Below, piece by piece: positions 50,663 to 58,781 of a DNA stretch of 64,000 nt. Location: positions 310,001 to 374,000 of the forward strand of contig NZ_AYTD01000017.1 in NCBI RefSeq assembly GCF_000503215.1, written 5' to 3'. Below the pieces are notes generated by a model. It was not told the origin of the DNA. It worked only from the letters and a program-made list of their open reading frames with translations, and made no database searches. The position numbers and the translations under genes were made by a program. This DNA comes from Pseudomonas canadensis (GTDB taxonomy: Bacteria; Pseudomonadota; Gammaproteobacteria; Pseudomonadales; Pseudomonadaceae). The stretch's first letter is position 1. Each line of letters opens with the position of its first letter.

Positions 50663-51981
50663 CGGGCAGCCGCCATCAGCGCTTCAATTTCAGCGACGGT
50701 CTTGGGCACGCCACCGGTCAGGATTTCACAGCCTTGCTTGGTCACTACCACGTCGTCCTCGATGCGTACGCCAATGCCACGCCATTTCTTTGCCACGTTC
50801 GGGTTGTCCGGCGAAATGTAGATGCCCGGCTCCACGGTCAACGCCATGCCAACTTCCAGCACCCGCCATTCACCGCCCACTTTGTACTCGCCCACGTCAT
50901 GCACATCCATGCCCAGCCAGTGGCCGGCGCGGTGCATGTAGAAGGCTTTATAGGCTTCGCTGGCGATCAACTCGTCGACGTCACCCTGCAACAATCCCAG
51001 CCTCACCAACCCGGCGGTGATCACCTGCACGGTTGCCTCATGCGCCTGGTTCCAATGCTTGTCCGGGGCGATCTCGGCAAACGCGGCTTCCTGGGAAGCC
51101 AGCACAATTTCGTAGATCGCCTTCTGTTCCGGCGAAAACCTGCCATTGACCGGCCAAGTGCGGGTGATGTCGCTGGCGTAGCAGTCGATCTCGCAGCCGG
51201 CGTCGATCAGCACCAGATCGCCGTCCTTGAGCACCGCGTCATTCTGCTGGTAATGCAGGATGCAGCTGTTGCGCCCGGCGGCGACGATGGAGCCGTAGGC
51301 TGGCATTTTCGCGCCGCCTTTGCGGAATTCATAATCCAGCTCGGCTTCCAGGCTGAACTCATGGAGACCGGCACGGCTGGCCTGCATCGCCTTCACGTGG
51401 GCGGCGCAGGAGATTCGCGCGGCCTCGCGCATCACCTTCACTTCCGCAGCCGATTTATACAGGCGCATGTCGTGGAGCAAATGATCCAGGGCAACGAATT
51501 CGTTCGGTGGCTGGGCGCCCAGGTGGGCCTTGGAGCGGATCACGTTGATCCATTCCATCAGGTGCCGGTCAAACTCGGCATTGCTGCCCATGGCCGAGTA
51601 CACCCGGTCGCGGCCTTCGATGAGGCCGGGCAGGATGTCGTCAATATCGGTGATGGGGAACGCGTCGTCGGCGCCAAAGTCACGGATCGCGCCTTCGGTG
51701 CCGGCGCGCAGGCCGTCCCACAGTTCGCGTTCGGCGTTGCGCTCGCGGCAGAACAGCACGTACTCGCCGTGCTGGCGACCGGGCATCAGCACGATCACCG
51801 CTTCCGGCTCCGGGAAACCGCTCAGGTACTGGAAGTCACTGTCCTGGCGGTACACGTGCTCGACATCACGGTTGCGGATCGCCACGGCGGCAGCCGGCAG
51901 GATCGCGATGCTGTTGGGTTCCATCTGCGCCATGAGCGCCTTGCGGCGTCGGGTGTATTCCGCTCGGGGGATATGGATCAT
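50659..51981 (-). CDS. pepP: Xaa-Pro aminopeptidase P
   Basis: M24B metallopeptidase of 440 residues. N-terminal creatinase-like domain, then metal ligands in LVLIDAGCEIDCYASDITRTWPV, the histidine of HRAGHWLGMDVHDVGE, and glutamates in LTVEPGIYISPD and IGVRIEDDVVV. Removes N-terminal residues before proline. Follows the UPF0149 gene by 20 nt. Confidence 0.95.
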   Translation of the reverse strand: MIHIPRAEYTRRRKALMAQMEPNSIAILPAAAVAIRNRDVEHVYRQDSDFQYLSGFPEPEAVIVLMPGRQHGEYVLFCRERNAERELWDGLRAGTEGAIRDFGADDAFPITDIDDILPGLIEGRDRVYSAMGSNAEFDRHLMEWINVIRSKAHLGAQPPNEFVALDHLLHDMRLYKSAAEVKVMREAARISCAAHVKAMQASRAGLHEFSLEAELDYEFRKGGAKMPAYGSIVAAGRNSCILHYQQNDAVLKDGDLVLIDAGCEIDCYASDITRTWPVNGRFSPEQKAIYEIVLASQEAAFAEIAPDKHWNQAHEATVQVITAGLVRLGLLQGDVDELIASEAYKAFYMHRAGHWLGMDVHDVGEYKVGGEWRVLEVGMALTVEPGIYISPDNPNVAKKWRGIGVRIEDDVVVTKQGCEILTGGVPKTVAEIEALMAAAR

Positions 51982-52001
51982 GGGCAGATGGACTTCCTTT
52001 C

Positions 52002-52559
52002 TTAGTGCAGCGAAGGCTTGGGCGCGGCTGGCTCAGCGGACTTCTTGGTCTCGGTGAACAGCAGCAACGGCGCGACGCGCAGGTATTCCATGACTTCCAT
52101 GTAGTCGGCTTCGCCATCTTCGGACTCTTCCAGGGCGTCTTGCACCTGGGAGATCGCCGCGAGGTCCTGCAACACTTCCTTGGCGTCGGTGCTCAGTTCC
52201 AGGCCGCCGGCGTTGACGCCGAAACCGTGGAGGAAGCCTTGGCACCATTGGCCCAGGGCGGCGGCGCGCTCGGTGAGCGGCGCGTCGTCGGTCGGCAGCA
52301 GCAGGACCACGGTGACGTCATCACCGGTCAGCTCGCCCTTGACCATCTCTTGCAGGCCGATCAGTGCGTTACGCACGTTCTCGGTCGGTTCGGTTTCCAG
52401 CAGCTCGGCCACGTCGGCCAGCCAGTTGTCGGCATCAAAGCCAACGCCAGTGCAGCTGCGGCCCAACAGCACGCCGTGCAGTTCGGCAGGCGAGCAAGGG
52501 TGGCCGCTGGTGCTCAGCAGTTTGGAAAAAGCATCGTACGGGGAGTTCTGAATGGGCAT
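52002..52559 (-). CDS. UPF0149 (YgfB/YecA) family protein
   Basis: All-helical protein of 185 residues with family motifs SPAELHGVLLGRSC, LLPTDDAPLTERAAALGQWCQGFLHGFG and EADYMEVMEYLRVAPLLLFTE. First gene of the UPF0149-pepP-ubiH operon, as in E. coli ygfB-pepP-ubiH. In P. aeruginosa the YgfB homologue has been linked to repression of the alpA/ampDh3 pathway, so a regulatory role is possible. Confidence 0.93.
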   Translation of the reverse strand: MPIQNSPYDAFSKLLSTSGHPCSPAELHGVLLGRSCTGVGFDADNWLADVAELLETEPTENVRNALIGLQEMVKGELTGDDVTVVLLLPTDDAPLTERAAALGQWCQGFLHGFGVNAGGLELSTDAKEVLQDLAAISQVQDALEESEDGEADYMEVMEYLRVAPLLLFTETKKSAEPAAPKPSLH

Positions 52560-52697
52560 GGTGAGCTAGGCGCCAGACGGCGCAATGTCTAGAATGGAGC
52601 GCTGTATCCTAGCACCGGCAGACGTACCAAGACTATCAAGGGCGTCAGATCGTTTATCCTGCAGTTGCCATTCATCAGACAAATCCAGTGGAACCCA

Positions 52698-52907
52698 ATG
52701 GAAGACACCGACCTGCAAGCGCTGATGGCCAGACTCGAACTGCTAATTACTCGGGTCGAGCAACTTAAGAGTCAAAACGGACTCCTATTAGCTCAGGAAA
52801 AGACCTGGCGCGAGGAACGCGCTCACCTCATTGAAAAAAACGAAATCGCCCGGCGTAAGGTCGAATCGATGATTTCGCGCCTGAAGGCCCTGGAGCAAGA
52901 CTCATGA
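52698..52907 (+). CDS. small coiled-coil protein, TIGR02449 family (ZapB-like)
   Basis: Protein of 69 residues, almost entirely heptad coiled coil (LQALMARLELLITRVEQLKSQNGLLLAQEKTWREERAHLIEKNEIARRKVESMISRLKALEQ). Start MEDTDLQAL at 52698. Its TGA overlaps the zapA ATG (ATGA), so a divisome role with ZapA is likely, as in other gamma-proteobacteria. Confidence 0.88.
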   Translation: MEDTDLQALMARLELLITRVEQLKSQNGLLLAQEKTWREERAHLIEKNEIARRKVESMISRLKALEQDS

Positions 52908-53221
52908 GTTCAAGCAATAGCGTCACCGTGCAGATCCTCGATAAAGAATATTCGATCATCTGCCCCCAGGAAGAGCGCAACAACCTGGTGAGCGCCGCCC
53001 GCTACCTGGATGGCAAGATGCGCGAAATCCGCAGCAGCGGCAAAGTGATCGGCGCAGACCGTATCGCCGTGATGGCCGCGCTGAACATTACCCACGATTT
53101 GCTGCATAAGCAGGAACGCCCTGACGTACAGGCCAGCGGCTCGACGCGTGAGCAGGTGCGTGACCTGCTGGAGCGTGTCGATCTGGTGCTTTCCAGCGAT
53201 TCAGACGCACCCAAGGGCTGA
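52904..53221 (+). CDS. zapA: cell division protein ZapA
   Basis: Protein of 105 residues: VTVQILDKEYSIICPQEERNNLVSAARYLDGKMREIR and DRIAVMAALNITHDLL, the ZapA domain that binds and bundles FtsZ, with a C-terminal coiled coil. Directly upstream of the 6S RNA promoter, the conserved zapA-ssrS-cyclo-ligase order. Confidence 0.95.
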   Translation: MSSSNSVTVQILDKEYSIICPQEERNNLVSAARYLDGKMREIRSSGKVIGADRIAVMAALNITHDLLHKQERPDVQASGSTREQVRDLLERVDLVLSSDSDAPKG

Positions 53222-53240
53222 TTGCCGCGACTGTTTAAGG

Positions 53241-53246
53241 TATACT
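53241..53246 (+). promoter_or_regulatory. -10 element of the 6S RNA promoter
   Basis: TATACT six to eight nt before the expected RNA start. No good -35 hexamer is obvious at 17 nt upstream (around GATTGC/CCGCGA). Confidence 0.7.
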
Positions 53247-53252
53247 CGCCCC

Positions 53253-53432
53253 ACTCCCTGGCGTGTTTGCCAGTCGGCGATGTCCCTGAGCCGATTCGCA
53301 CTACCCTGGAAGTTGCACGTTGGGCTGGTGTGCATGTCCGCTAGACGGAAAGCCTTAAAGCCTACTGCATCTTCCACCTTGAACTTTCGGGTTCAAGGGC
53401 TAAGTCGACAGCGGCTCTGTCGGGGAGCCTGA
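53253..53432 (+). ncRNA. ssrS: 6S RNA
   Basis: About 180 nt, ends approximate. The 5' half contains GCCAGTCGGCGATGTCCCTGAGCCGAT and the 3' half GCCTTGAACTTTCGGGTTCAAGG-type stem (CCTTGAAC TTTC GGGTTCAAGG) that I recognise from Pseudomonas 6S RNA, with the terminal stem closing near the AGCGGCTCTGTCGGGGAGCC end. 6S RNA binds the sigma-70 RNA polymerase in stationary phase. Position between zapA and the 5-formyl-THF cyclo-ligase gene is the conserved one. Confidence 0.93.
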
Positions 53433-53444
53433 ATTCCCAAACTC

Positions 53445-53473
53445 AATGCCAGTCCTCGGACTGGCATTGTTTT
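53445..53473 (+). terminator. intrinsic terminator between 6S RNA and cyclo-ligase
   Basis: AATGCCAGTC, tetraloop CTCG, GACTGGCATT, then TGTTTT. It ends 13 nt before the next ATG, so any readthrough feeds the cyclo-ligase gene. Confidence 0.88.
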
Positions 53474-53486
53474 ATGAGCCGAAACC

Positions 53487-54116
53487 ATGACCGAACCTGC
53501 GCCGCTTTCCCGTCCGCAACTTCGACGCATGTTGCGCAAAGCCCGCCGCGCCCTCACGCCGAGCGAGCAACGCAAGGCCGCCCACGGCCTATATCGGCAA
53601 CTGGCACAGCACCCGCTGTTTCGCCGGGCCAAACATATCTCTTTGTATCTACCGACGGACGGTGAAATCGATCCGCGCCTGCTGCTGCGCGCCGCCCAGC
53701 GCCGTGGCAAGGCCACTTACCTGCCGGTGCTCAGCGCGTGGCCGCGAACCAAGATGGTGTTCCAGCGTGTACGGCCTGGGGAAAAGCTGCTGCCCAACCG
53801 TTTTCGCATCCTGGAGCCACGGGTGAATATCAGCCGCCAACGCAAAGTCTGGGCGCTGGACCTGGTGCTGCTACCGCTGGTGGGGTTCGATGATGCCGGG
53901 GGGCGCCTGGGCATGGGCGGCGGGTTCTACGATCGCAGCCTGGCTTACCTGGCGCGGCGACAGAGCTGGCGCAAGCCGACGCTACTGGGCCTGGCCCATG
54001 AATGTCAGAAGGTTGATCGGTTGGCACAGGCAAGCTGGGATGTGCCGTTGGCGGGCACCGTCACTGATAAGCATTGGTATATTGCGAAGACGCCACTGGA
54101 GTCAGCGGCGCCTTGA
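53487..54116 (+). CDS. 5-formyltetrahydrofolate cyclo-ligase
   Basis: Protein of 209 residues (YgfA/MTHFS family): basic N-terminus RRMLRKARRALTPSEQ, HISLYLPTDGEIDPRLLLRAA, and the ATP/folate site DLVLLPLVGFDDAGGRLGMGGGFYDRSLA. Converts 5-formyl-THF to methenyl-THF. Downstream of the 6S RNA gene, as in E. coli ssrS-ygfA. Confidence 0.95.
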   Translation: MTEPAPLSRPQLRRMLRKARRALTPSEQRKAAHGLYRQLAQHPLFRRAKHISLYLPTDGEIDPRLLLRAAQRRGKATYLPVLSAWPRTKMVFQRVRPGEKLLPNRFRILEPRVNISRQRKVWALDLVLLPLVGFDDAGGRLGMGGGFYDRSLAYLARRQSWRKPTLLGLAHECQKVDRLAQASWDVPLAGTVTDKHWYIAKTPLESAAP

Positions 54117-54123
54117 AGACGGG

Positions 54124-54273
54124 TCAGCGTTTGAACGGTTGCGGCTGCTGCTGAGCCAGTTCAACGGGAGCATCGGTCTTGTTCGACCATAAGCTTTGGG
54201 CATACCCGGTGGTCACGACGCCCAGACCAAACAAAATCACCAAAATCCATAGTAAATCCGGTTTACGTTGCAT
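54124..54273 (-). CDS. 49-residue single-span membrane microprotein
   Basis: Reads MQRKPDLLWILVILFGLGVV, then a short TTGYAQSLWSNKTDAPVELA segment and a QQQPQPFKR tail. One membrane helix at about 7-24 with a basic N-terminus, then a short, glutamine- and proline-rich tail. A very strong ribosome site (AGGGGGG) lies 7-8 nt before the ATG, which supports real translation. Convergent with the cyclo-ligase gene (7-nt gap). No known function. Confidence 0.7.
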   Translation of the reverse strand: MQRKPDLLWILVILFGLGVVTTGYAQSLWSNKTDAPVELAQQQPQPFKR

Positions 54274-54468
54274 CGATTGCCCCCCTGCAGGCACCTCGTA
54301 CACGATGACAACAACGTTCCAAAGTAGTCCGTTGCAGCTGCGTCAAGCTTTAAAAGCCGGCATTCTGCGGTAACGTGAACCAACACGCAAACCTTGACGC
54401 CAACCGACTGTCGGTTTGTCACCAAATTGCCTGACAACTTGCCCACTGCCTTTTTCAGGAGCCCCAAA

Positions 54469-54918
54469 ATGGCCTACTGGCTGATGAAATCCGAGCCCGA
54501 CGAACTCTCTATCAAAGGCCTGGAAAAGCTCGGCGAAGCGCGCTGGGACGGGGTGCGCAACTATCAGGCGCGCAACTTCCTGCGTGCCATGGCGGTGGGT
54601 GACCAATTTTTCTTCTACCACTCCAGCTGCCCGGAGCCGGGCATTGCCGGCATCGGCAAAATCGTCGAGGCGGCCTACCCGGACCCCACCGCGCTGGAGC
54701 CCGATAGCCACTACTTCGACGCCAAGGCCACCCCGGAAAAAAATCCGTGGAGCGCGATCAACGTCGCGCATGTCCAGACGTTCCCCAAAGTGCTGGGCCT
54801 GGGCTACCTGAAACAGCAAACCGCCCTCGCCGAAATGCCTTTGGTGCAAAAAGGCAGCCGGCTTTCGGTGATGGCCGTCACGCCCGAGCAATGGGCCGCC
54901 GTACTGGCGCTGCGCTAA
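54469..54918 (+). CDS. EVE-domain protein
   Basis: Protein of 149 residues that is one EVE (PUA-like) domain: MAYWLMKSEPDELSIKGLEKLGEARWDGVRNYQARNFLRAMAVGDQFFFYHSSC. The fold binds modified bases in nucleic acids in other systems; in this stand-alone YciV-type bacterial form the target is unknown. CAGGAG precedes the ATG. Confidence 0.92.
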   Translation: MAYWLMKSEPDELSIKGLEKLGEARWDGVRNYQARNFLRAMAVGDQFFFYHSSCPEPGIAGIGKIVEAAYPDPTALEPDSHYFDAKATPEKNPWSAINVAHVQTFPKVLGLGYLKQQTALAEMPLVQKGSRLSVMAVTPEQWAAVLALR

Positions 54919-54922
54919 GCAC

Positions 54923-55022
54923 TGTAGGAGCGAGCTTGCTCGCGAAAAACGCCAGGACACCGCGTCAAATCAGAGAGGACGCGTTATCGTTGACGTTTTT
55001 CGCGGGCAAGCCCGCTCCTACA
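54923..55022. repeat. REP inverted pair (GTAGGAGCGAGC type)
   Basis: TGTAGGAGCGAGCTTGCTCGCGAAAAACG and CGTTTTTCGCGGGCAAGCCCGCTCCTACA as inverted arms around about 40 nt. Between the EVE gene and the exporter operon. Confidence 0.92.
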
Positions 55023-55092
55023 GTTGATGGGTATCAACACTACGCAGGGGCGAACCGCTCACACTAGGACGCTAATGCCGCAGGAAGCAGCC

Positions 55093-56058
55093 ATGTCGAC
55101 GAACCACCACACCTCCCGTCTTTTCGCTATCGCCCTCATCGCCCTGTTGTTGGGTGCCGGTGGCTTCGGCTACTGGCGCTCCACCCAGGACCGCTTGCCC
55201 GAAGGCCTGAGTATGGGCAACGGCCGCCTGGAATCCACCGAAGTGCAGATCGCCGCCAAGATCCCAGGGCGCCTGGCAGAGGTGCGGGTGGACGAAGGCG
55301 ACAAGGTCCTCAAAGGCCAACTGCTCGCACGCATGGATACTCGCACGCTGGAAGCCCAGCGCGCCCAGGCCGAAGCCGAAGTGCTGCGCGCCAAGGAAAA
55401 CTTCGCTGCCGCCGAGGCCAACGTGCAATTGCGCCAGAGCGAGCAACTGCTGGCCAACCAGGAACTCAAGCGCACCCAGGAGCTGTACAAACGCGGCTTC
55501 GCCAGCAGCCAGTTGATTGACCAACAGCAGGCGCGGCAGAACACCGGCAATGCGGCCGTGATCGCAGCACAAGCCCAAGTCAACTCGGTGAAGGCCGCGA
55601 TCGGCGCCGCCGAGGCCCAGGTCGCCCAGCTCACCAGCGAGATCGACGACAGCAGCCTACGCGCGCCCATCGACGGGATTATCCAACTGCGCCTGGCCGA
55701 GCCGGGCGAAGTACTCGGCGCCGGCGGGCGTGTCCTGTTGCTGATCGATCCCAACGATCAATACATGAACCTCTACCTGCCGGCCTCCGTCACCGGCCGG
55801 CTCACCGTCGGCAGCGATGCGCGCATTCTGCTCGACGCCCTGCCCGGCCAACCGCTGCCGGCCAAGATCAGCTTTGTCGCCGCCAAATCCCAGTTCACCC
55901 CCAAGGAAGTGGAAACCCGAGACGAACGCCAGAAACTGGTGTTCCGGGTCAAACTGCGCCTGACCCAACCCAGCGCCGTGCCCCAAGCCAAACCGGGCAT
56001 GCCCGGCGCCGGCTACGTGCGCACGGCTGATATCGACTGGCCGGCCAACCTGCGATGA
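55093..56058 (+). CDS. HlyD-family membrane fusion protein (YhiI-like)
   Basis: Protein of 321 residues: N-terminal membrane anchor (LFAIALIALLLGAGGFGYW), biotinyl-lipoyl-like hairpin (TEVQIAAKIPGRLAEVRVDEGDKVLKGQLLARMD), a long coiled coil, and beta-barrel (LRAPIDGIIQLRLAEPGEVLGAGGRVLLLID). Periplasmic adaptor of the three-gene exporter. Start at ATG 55093 with AGGAAG six bases upstream; ATG 55075 is an alternative. Overlaps the next gene by ATGA. Confidence 0.9.
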   Translation: MSTNHHTSRLFAIALIALLLGAGGFGYWRSTQDRLPEGLSMGNGRLESTEVQIAAKIPGRLAEVRVDEGDKVLKGQLLARMDTRTLEAQRAQAEAEVLRAKENFAAAEANVQLRQSEQLLANQELKRTQELYKRGFASSQLIDQQQARQNTGNAAVIAAQAQVNSVKAAIGAAEAQVAQLTSEIDDSSLRAPIDGIIQLRLAEPGEVLGAGGRVLLLIDPNDQYMNLYLPASVTGRLTVGSDARILLDALPGQPLPAKISFVAAKSQFTPKEVETRDERQKLVFRVKLRLTQPSAVPQAKPGMPGAGYVRTADIDWPANLR

Positions 56059-58781
56059 GCGCCCTGGCGCTGCAAGCCACGGCAATCAACCATCGCTACG
56101 GCAAGCAACAGGCCCTGGTCGACATTACGTTCAGCCTGCCAGCCGGTACGCGTTGCGGGTTGATCGGACCGGATGGCGCGGGCAAGTCGAGCCTGCTGGG
56201 GTTGATCGCCGGGGTTAAAAAGCTTCAGGACGGTCAACTGCAAGTGCTTGGTGGTGCGATTGAAGACCGCCGCCACCGCAACAGCCTGTACCCGCGCATC
56301 GCCTTCATGCCTCAAGGGTTGGGCGGCAACTTGTATCCCGAGTTGTCCATCAGCGAAAACATCCGTTTCTTTGCCACGCTGTTTGGCCTGTCGAAAGCCG
56401 ACTGCGACCAACGCATGCACAACCTGCTGCTGGCCACCGACCTTGCGCGCTTCGCCGAACGCCCGGCGGGCAAGCTCTCCGGTGGGATGAAGCAGAAACT
56501 CGGCCTGTGTTGCGCGCTGATCCACGACCCGGACCTGTTGATTCTCGACGAGCCCACCACCGGCGTCGACCCACTGTCACGTCGGCGCTTCTGGGAGCTG
56601 GTCGAAAGCGTACGCAGCGAACGCCCGCAACTGACACTGCTGGTGGCCACGGCCTACATGGAAGAAGCCGAGCAATTCGAACATTGCCTGATGCTCGATC
56701 GCGGCAAGCTGATTGCGGACGGCCTGAGCCGTGAATTGGCGGGCGCGACCGCCAGCGGCAAACTGGACGAAGCGTTCACCCACTTCCAGGGCGACAGCGC
56801 CCACGACAACCAGCCGCTGGTGATTCCACCGCGACAAAGCGACAACGCCGATATCGCCGATATCGCCATCGAAGCTCACGACCTGACCCTGCGTTTCGGC
56901 GATTTCACCGCCGTGAACAAGGTCAGCTTCGCCATTGGCCGCGGCGAGATCTTCGGCTTCCTCGGCTCCAACGGCTGCGGCAAGACCACCACCATGAAGG
57001 TGCTCACCGGCCTGATGCCCGCCACCGAGGGCAGCGCGACGCTGCTGGGCAATCCGGTGAACGCCAAGGACCTCGCGACCCGCAAGCGCGTGGGCTTCAT
57101 GTCGCAAAGCTTCTCGTTGTATGGCGAACTCAGCGTGCGCCAGAACCTGGTGCTGCATGCGCAATTGTTCGACCTGCCCAAGGCAGACAGCGGCCCGCGC
57201 ATTGATGAGCTGATCCAGCGTTTCGACCTCGCTGACGTGGCCGAACAACCGTCCGGCGAGCTGCCGCTCGGCTTGCGTCAGCGTTTGTCATTGGCCGTGG
57301 CGGTGCTGCATCGCCCGGAAGTGCTGATCCTCGACGAACCTACGTCGGGCGTCGACCCGGCGGCGCGGGATGACTTCTGGCGATTGCTGATCGAGCTGTC
57401 CCGCGAACAAGGTGTGACAATTTTCCTGTCCACGCACTTTATGAACGAGGCCCAGCGCTGCGACCGCATTTCCCTGATGCACGCGGGCAAGGTGCTCGCC
57501 TGCGATACGCCGGATGCGTTGCAACGGCAGTTCCAGGGCGACACCTTGGAAGCCGCGTTCGTCACCTGCCTGGAGCAAGCACAGGGTGAACCGGAGCCCA
57601 CTGTGCCCGCCGCGACCGTCAGCGAAACCAGTGCCCCTCCCGTGAGCAAACGTGGCTTCAGCCTGGCCCGCCTATTGGCCGTGGCCAGCCGCGAAGGCAA
57701 AGAGCTGCTGCGCGACAAGGTGCGCATGGCCTTCGCGTTGCTGGGCGCGATGTTCATGATGGTGATCTTCGGCTACGGCATTTCCCTGGATGTGGAAAAA
57801 CTCGCCTTCGCCGTCTACGACCAGGACCAGACACCGCAAAGCCGCGCCTACCTGGAGGCATTTCGCAGTTCACGCTATTTCGCCGAGCAGCCGCCGATTC
57901 AGGACTCAACCGAATTGCACCGGCGCCTGCAACGTTCAGAAATCAAACTGGCCCTGGAGATACCACCCGGCTTTGGCCGCGATCTCTACGCCGGCCGCCA
58001 GCCCAGCGTGGCCGCCTGGCTCGATGGCGGCATGCCGTTTCGCGCGGAAACCAGCCGCAACTATGTCGAGGCCGTGCACCAGGAAAACCTGCAGCAACTG
58101 GCCGAACTGAGCAGCCTGCCGCGCAACACCCCAGCGGCCGCCAAGCTGGAAACGCGCTTTCGCTATAACCAAGACGTGGTCAGCGTGAATGCCATCGGCC
58201 CCGGTGTGATGGCGCTGATCCTGGCGTTTATCCCGGCGATGCTCACCGCCCTCGGCATCGTGCGCGAGAAGGAACTGGGCTCGATCACCAACTTCTACGC
58301 CACACCGCTGACGCGCCTGGAGTTCCTGCTCGGCAAACAGGCGCCGTACCTGGCCGTGAGCCTGGTCAACCTGGCAGTACTGGTGGCGATGAACCGCTGG
58401 CTGTTCGGCGTGCCGTTCAAGGGCAGCGGCCTGACGCTGGCGTTCGGCGGCCTGCTCTATGTGCTGGCGACCACCAGCATGGGCCTGCTGATTTCGGCGT
58501 TCACCCGGACGCAGATCGCGGCGATCCTCGGCACCATGATCATCACCAGCCTGCCGACCATTCAGTTCTCCGGACTGATCGTGCCGCGCTCGTCCCTTGA
58601 AGGCGCAGCGGCGTTGATGGGCATGCTGTTTCCGGCGGGGCACTTCCTGGATGTCGCCGTGGGCACCTTCACCAAGGCCTTGGACCTGCGCCAGTTGTGG
58701 CCGCAATGCCTGGCGCTGTTCGGGTTCTTTGTCGGGTTTACCGGGCTGAGCCTGGTCATGCTCAAGAAGCAGGAGGCCTGA
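56055..58781 (+). CDS. double-ATPase ABC exporter fused to ABC-2 permease (RbbA/YhiH-like)
   Basis: Protein of 908 residues. NBD1 about 1-240: Walker A GPDGAGKSSLLG, signature LSGGMKQKLGL, Walker B LLILDEPTTGVDP. NBD2 about 275-505: Walker A GSNGCGKTTTMK, degenerate signature LPLGLRQRLSLA, Walker B LILDEPTSGVDP. C-terminal ABC-2 permease with an N-terminal membrane segment near 555 and five more from about 715. Overlaps both neighbours (ATGA, TGATG). E. coli has the same order yhiI-yhiH/rbbA-yhhJ. Substrate unknown. Confidence 0.9.
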   Translation: MSALALQATAINHRYGKQQALVDITFSLPAGTRCGLIGPDGAGKSSLLGLIAGVKKLQDGQLQVLGGAIEDRRHRNSLYPRIAFMPQGLGGNLYPELSISENIRFFATLFGLSKADCDQRMHNLLLATDLARFAERPAGKLSGGMKQKLGLCCALIHDPDLLILDEPTTGVDPLSRRRFWELVESVRSERPQLTLLVATAYMEEAEQFEHCLMLDRGKLIADGLSRELAGATASGKLDEAFTHFQGDSAHDNQPLVIPPRQSDNADIADIAIEAHDLTLRFGDFTAVNKVSFAIGRGEIFGFLGSNGCGKTTTMKVLTGLMPATEGSATLLGNPVNAKDLATRKRVGFMSQSFSLYGELSVRQNLVLHAQLFDLPKADSGPRIDELIQRFDLADVAEQPSGELPLGLRQRLSLAVAVLHRPEVLILDEPTSGVDPAARDDFWRLLIELSREQGVTIFLSTHFMNEAQRCDRISLMHAGKVLACDTPDALQRQFQGDTLEAAFVTCLEQAQGEPEPTVPAATVSETSAPPVSKRGFSLARLLAVASREGKELLRDKVRMAFALLGAMFMMVIFGYGISLDVEKLAFAVYDQDQTPQSRAYLEAFRSSRYFAEQPPIQDSTELHRRLQRSEIKLALEIPPGFGRDLYAGRQPSVAAWLDGGMPFRAETSRNYVEAVHQENLQQLAELSSLPRNTPAAAKLETRFRYNQDVVSVNAIGPGVMALILAFIPAMLTALGIVREKELGSITNFYATPLTRLEFLLGKQAPYLAVSLVNLAVLVAMNRWLFGVPFKGSGLTLAFGGLLYVLATTSMGLLISAFTRTQIAAILGTMIITSLPTIQFSGLIVPRSSLEGAAALMGMLFPAGHFLDVAVGTFTKALDLRQLWPQCLALFGFFVGFTGLSLVMLKKQEA

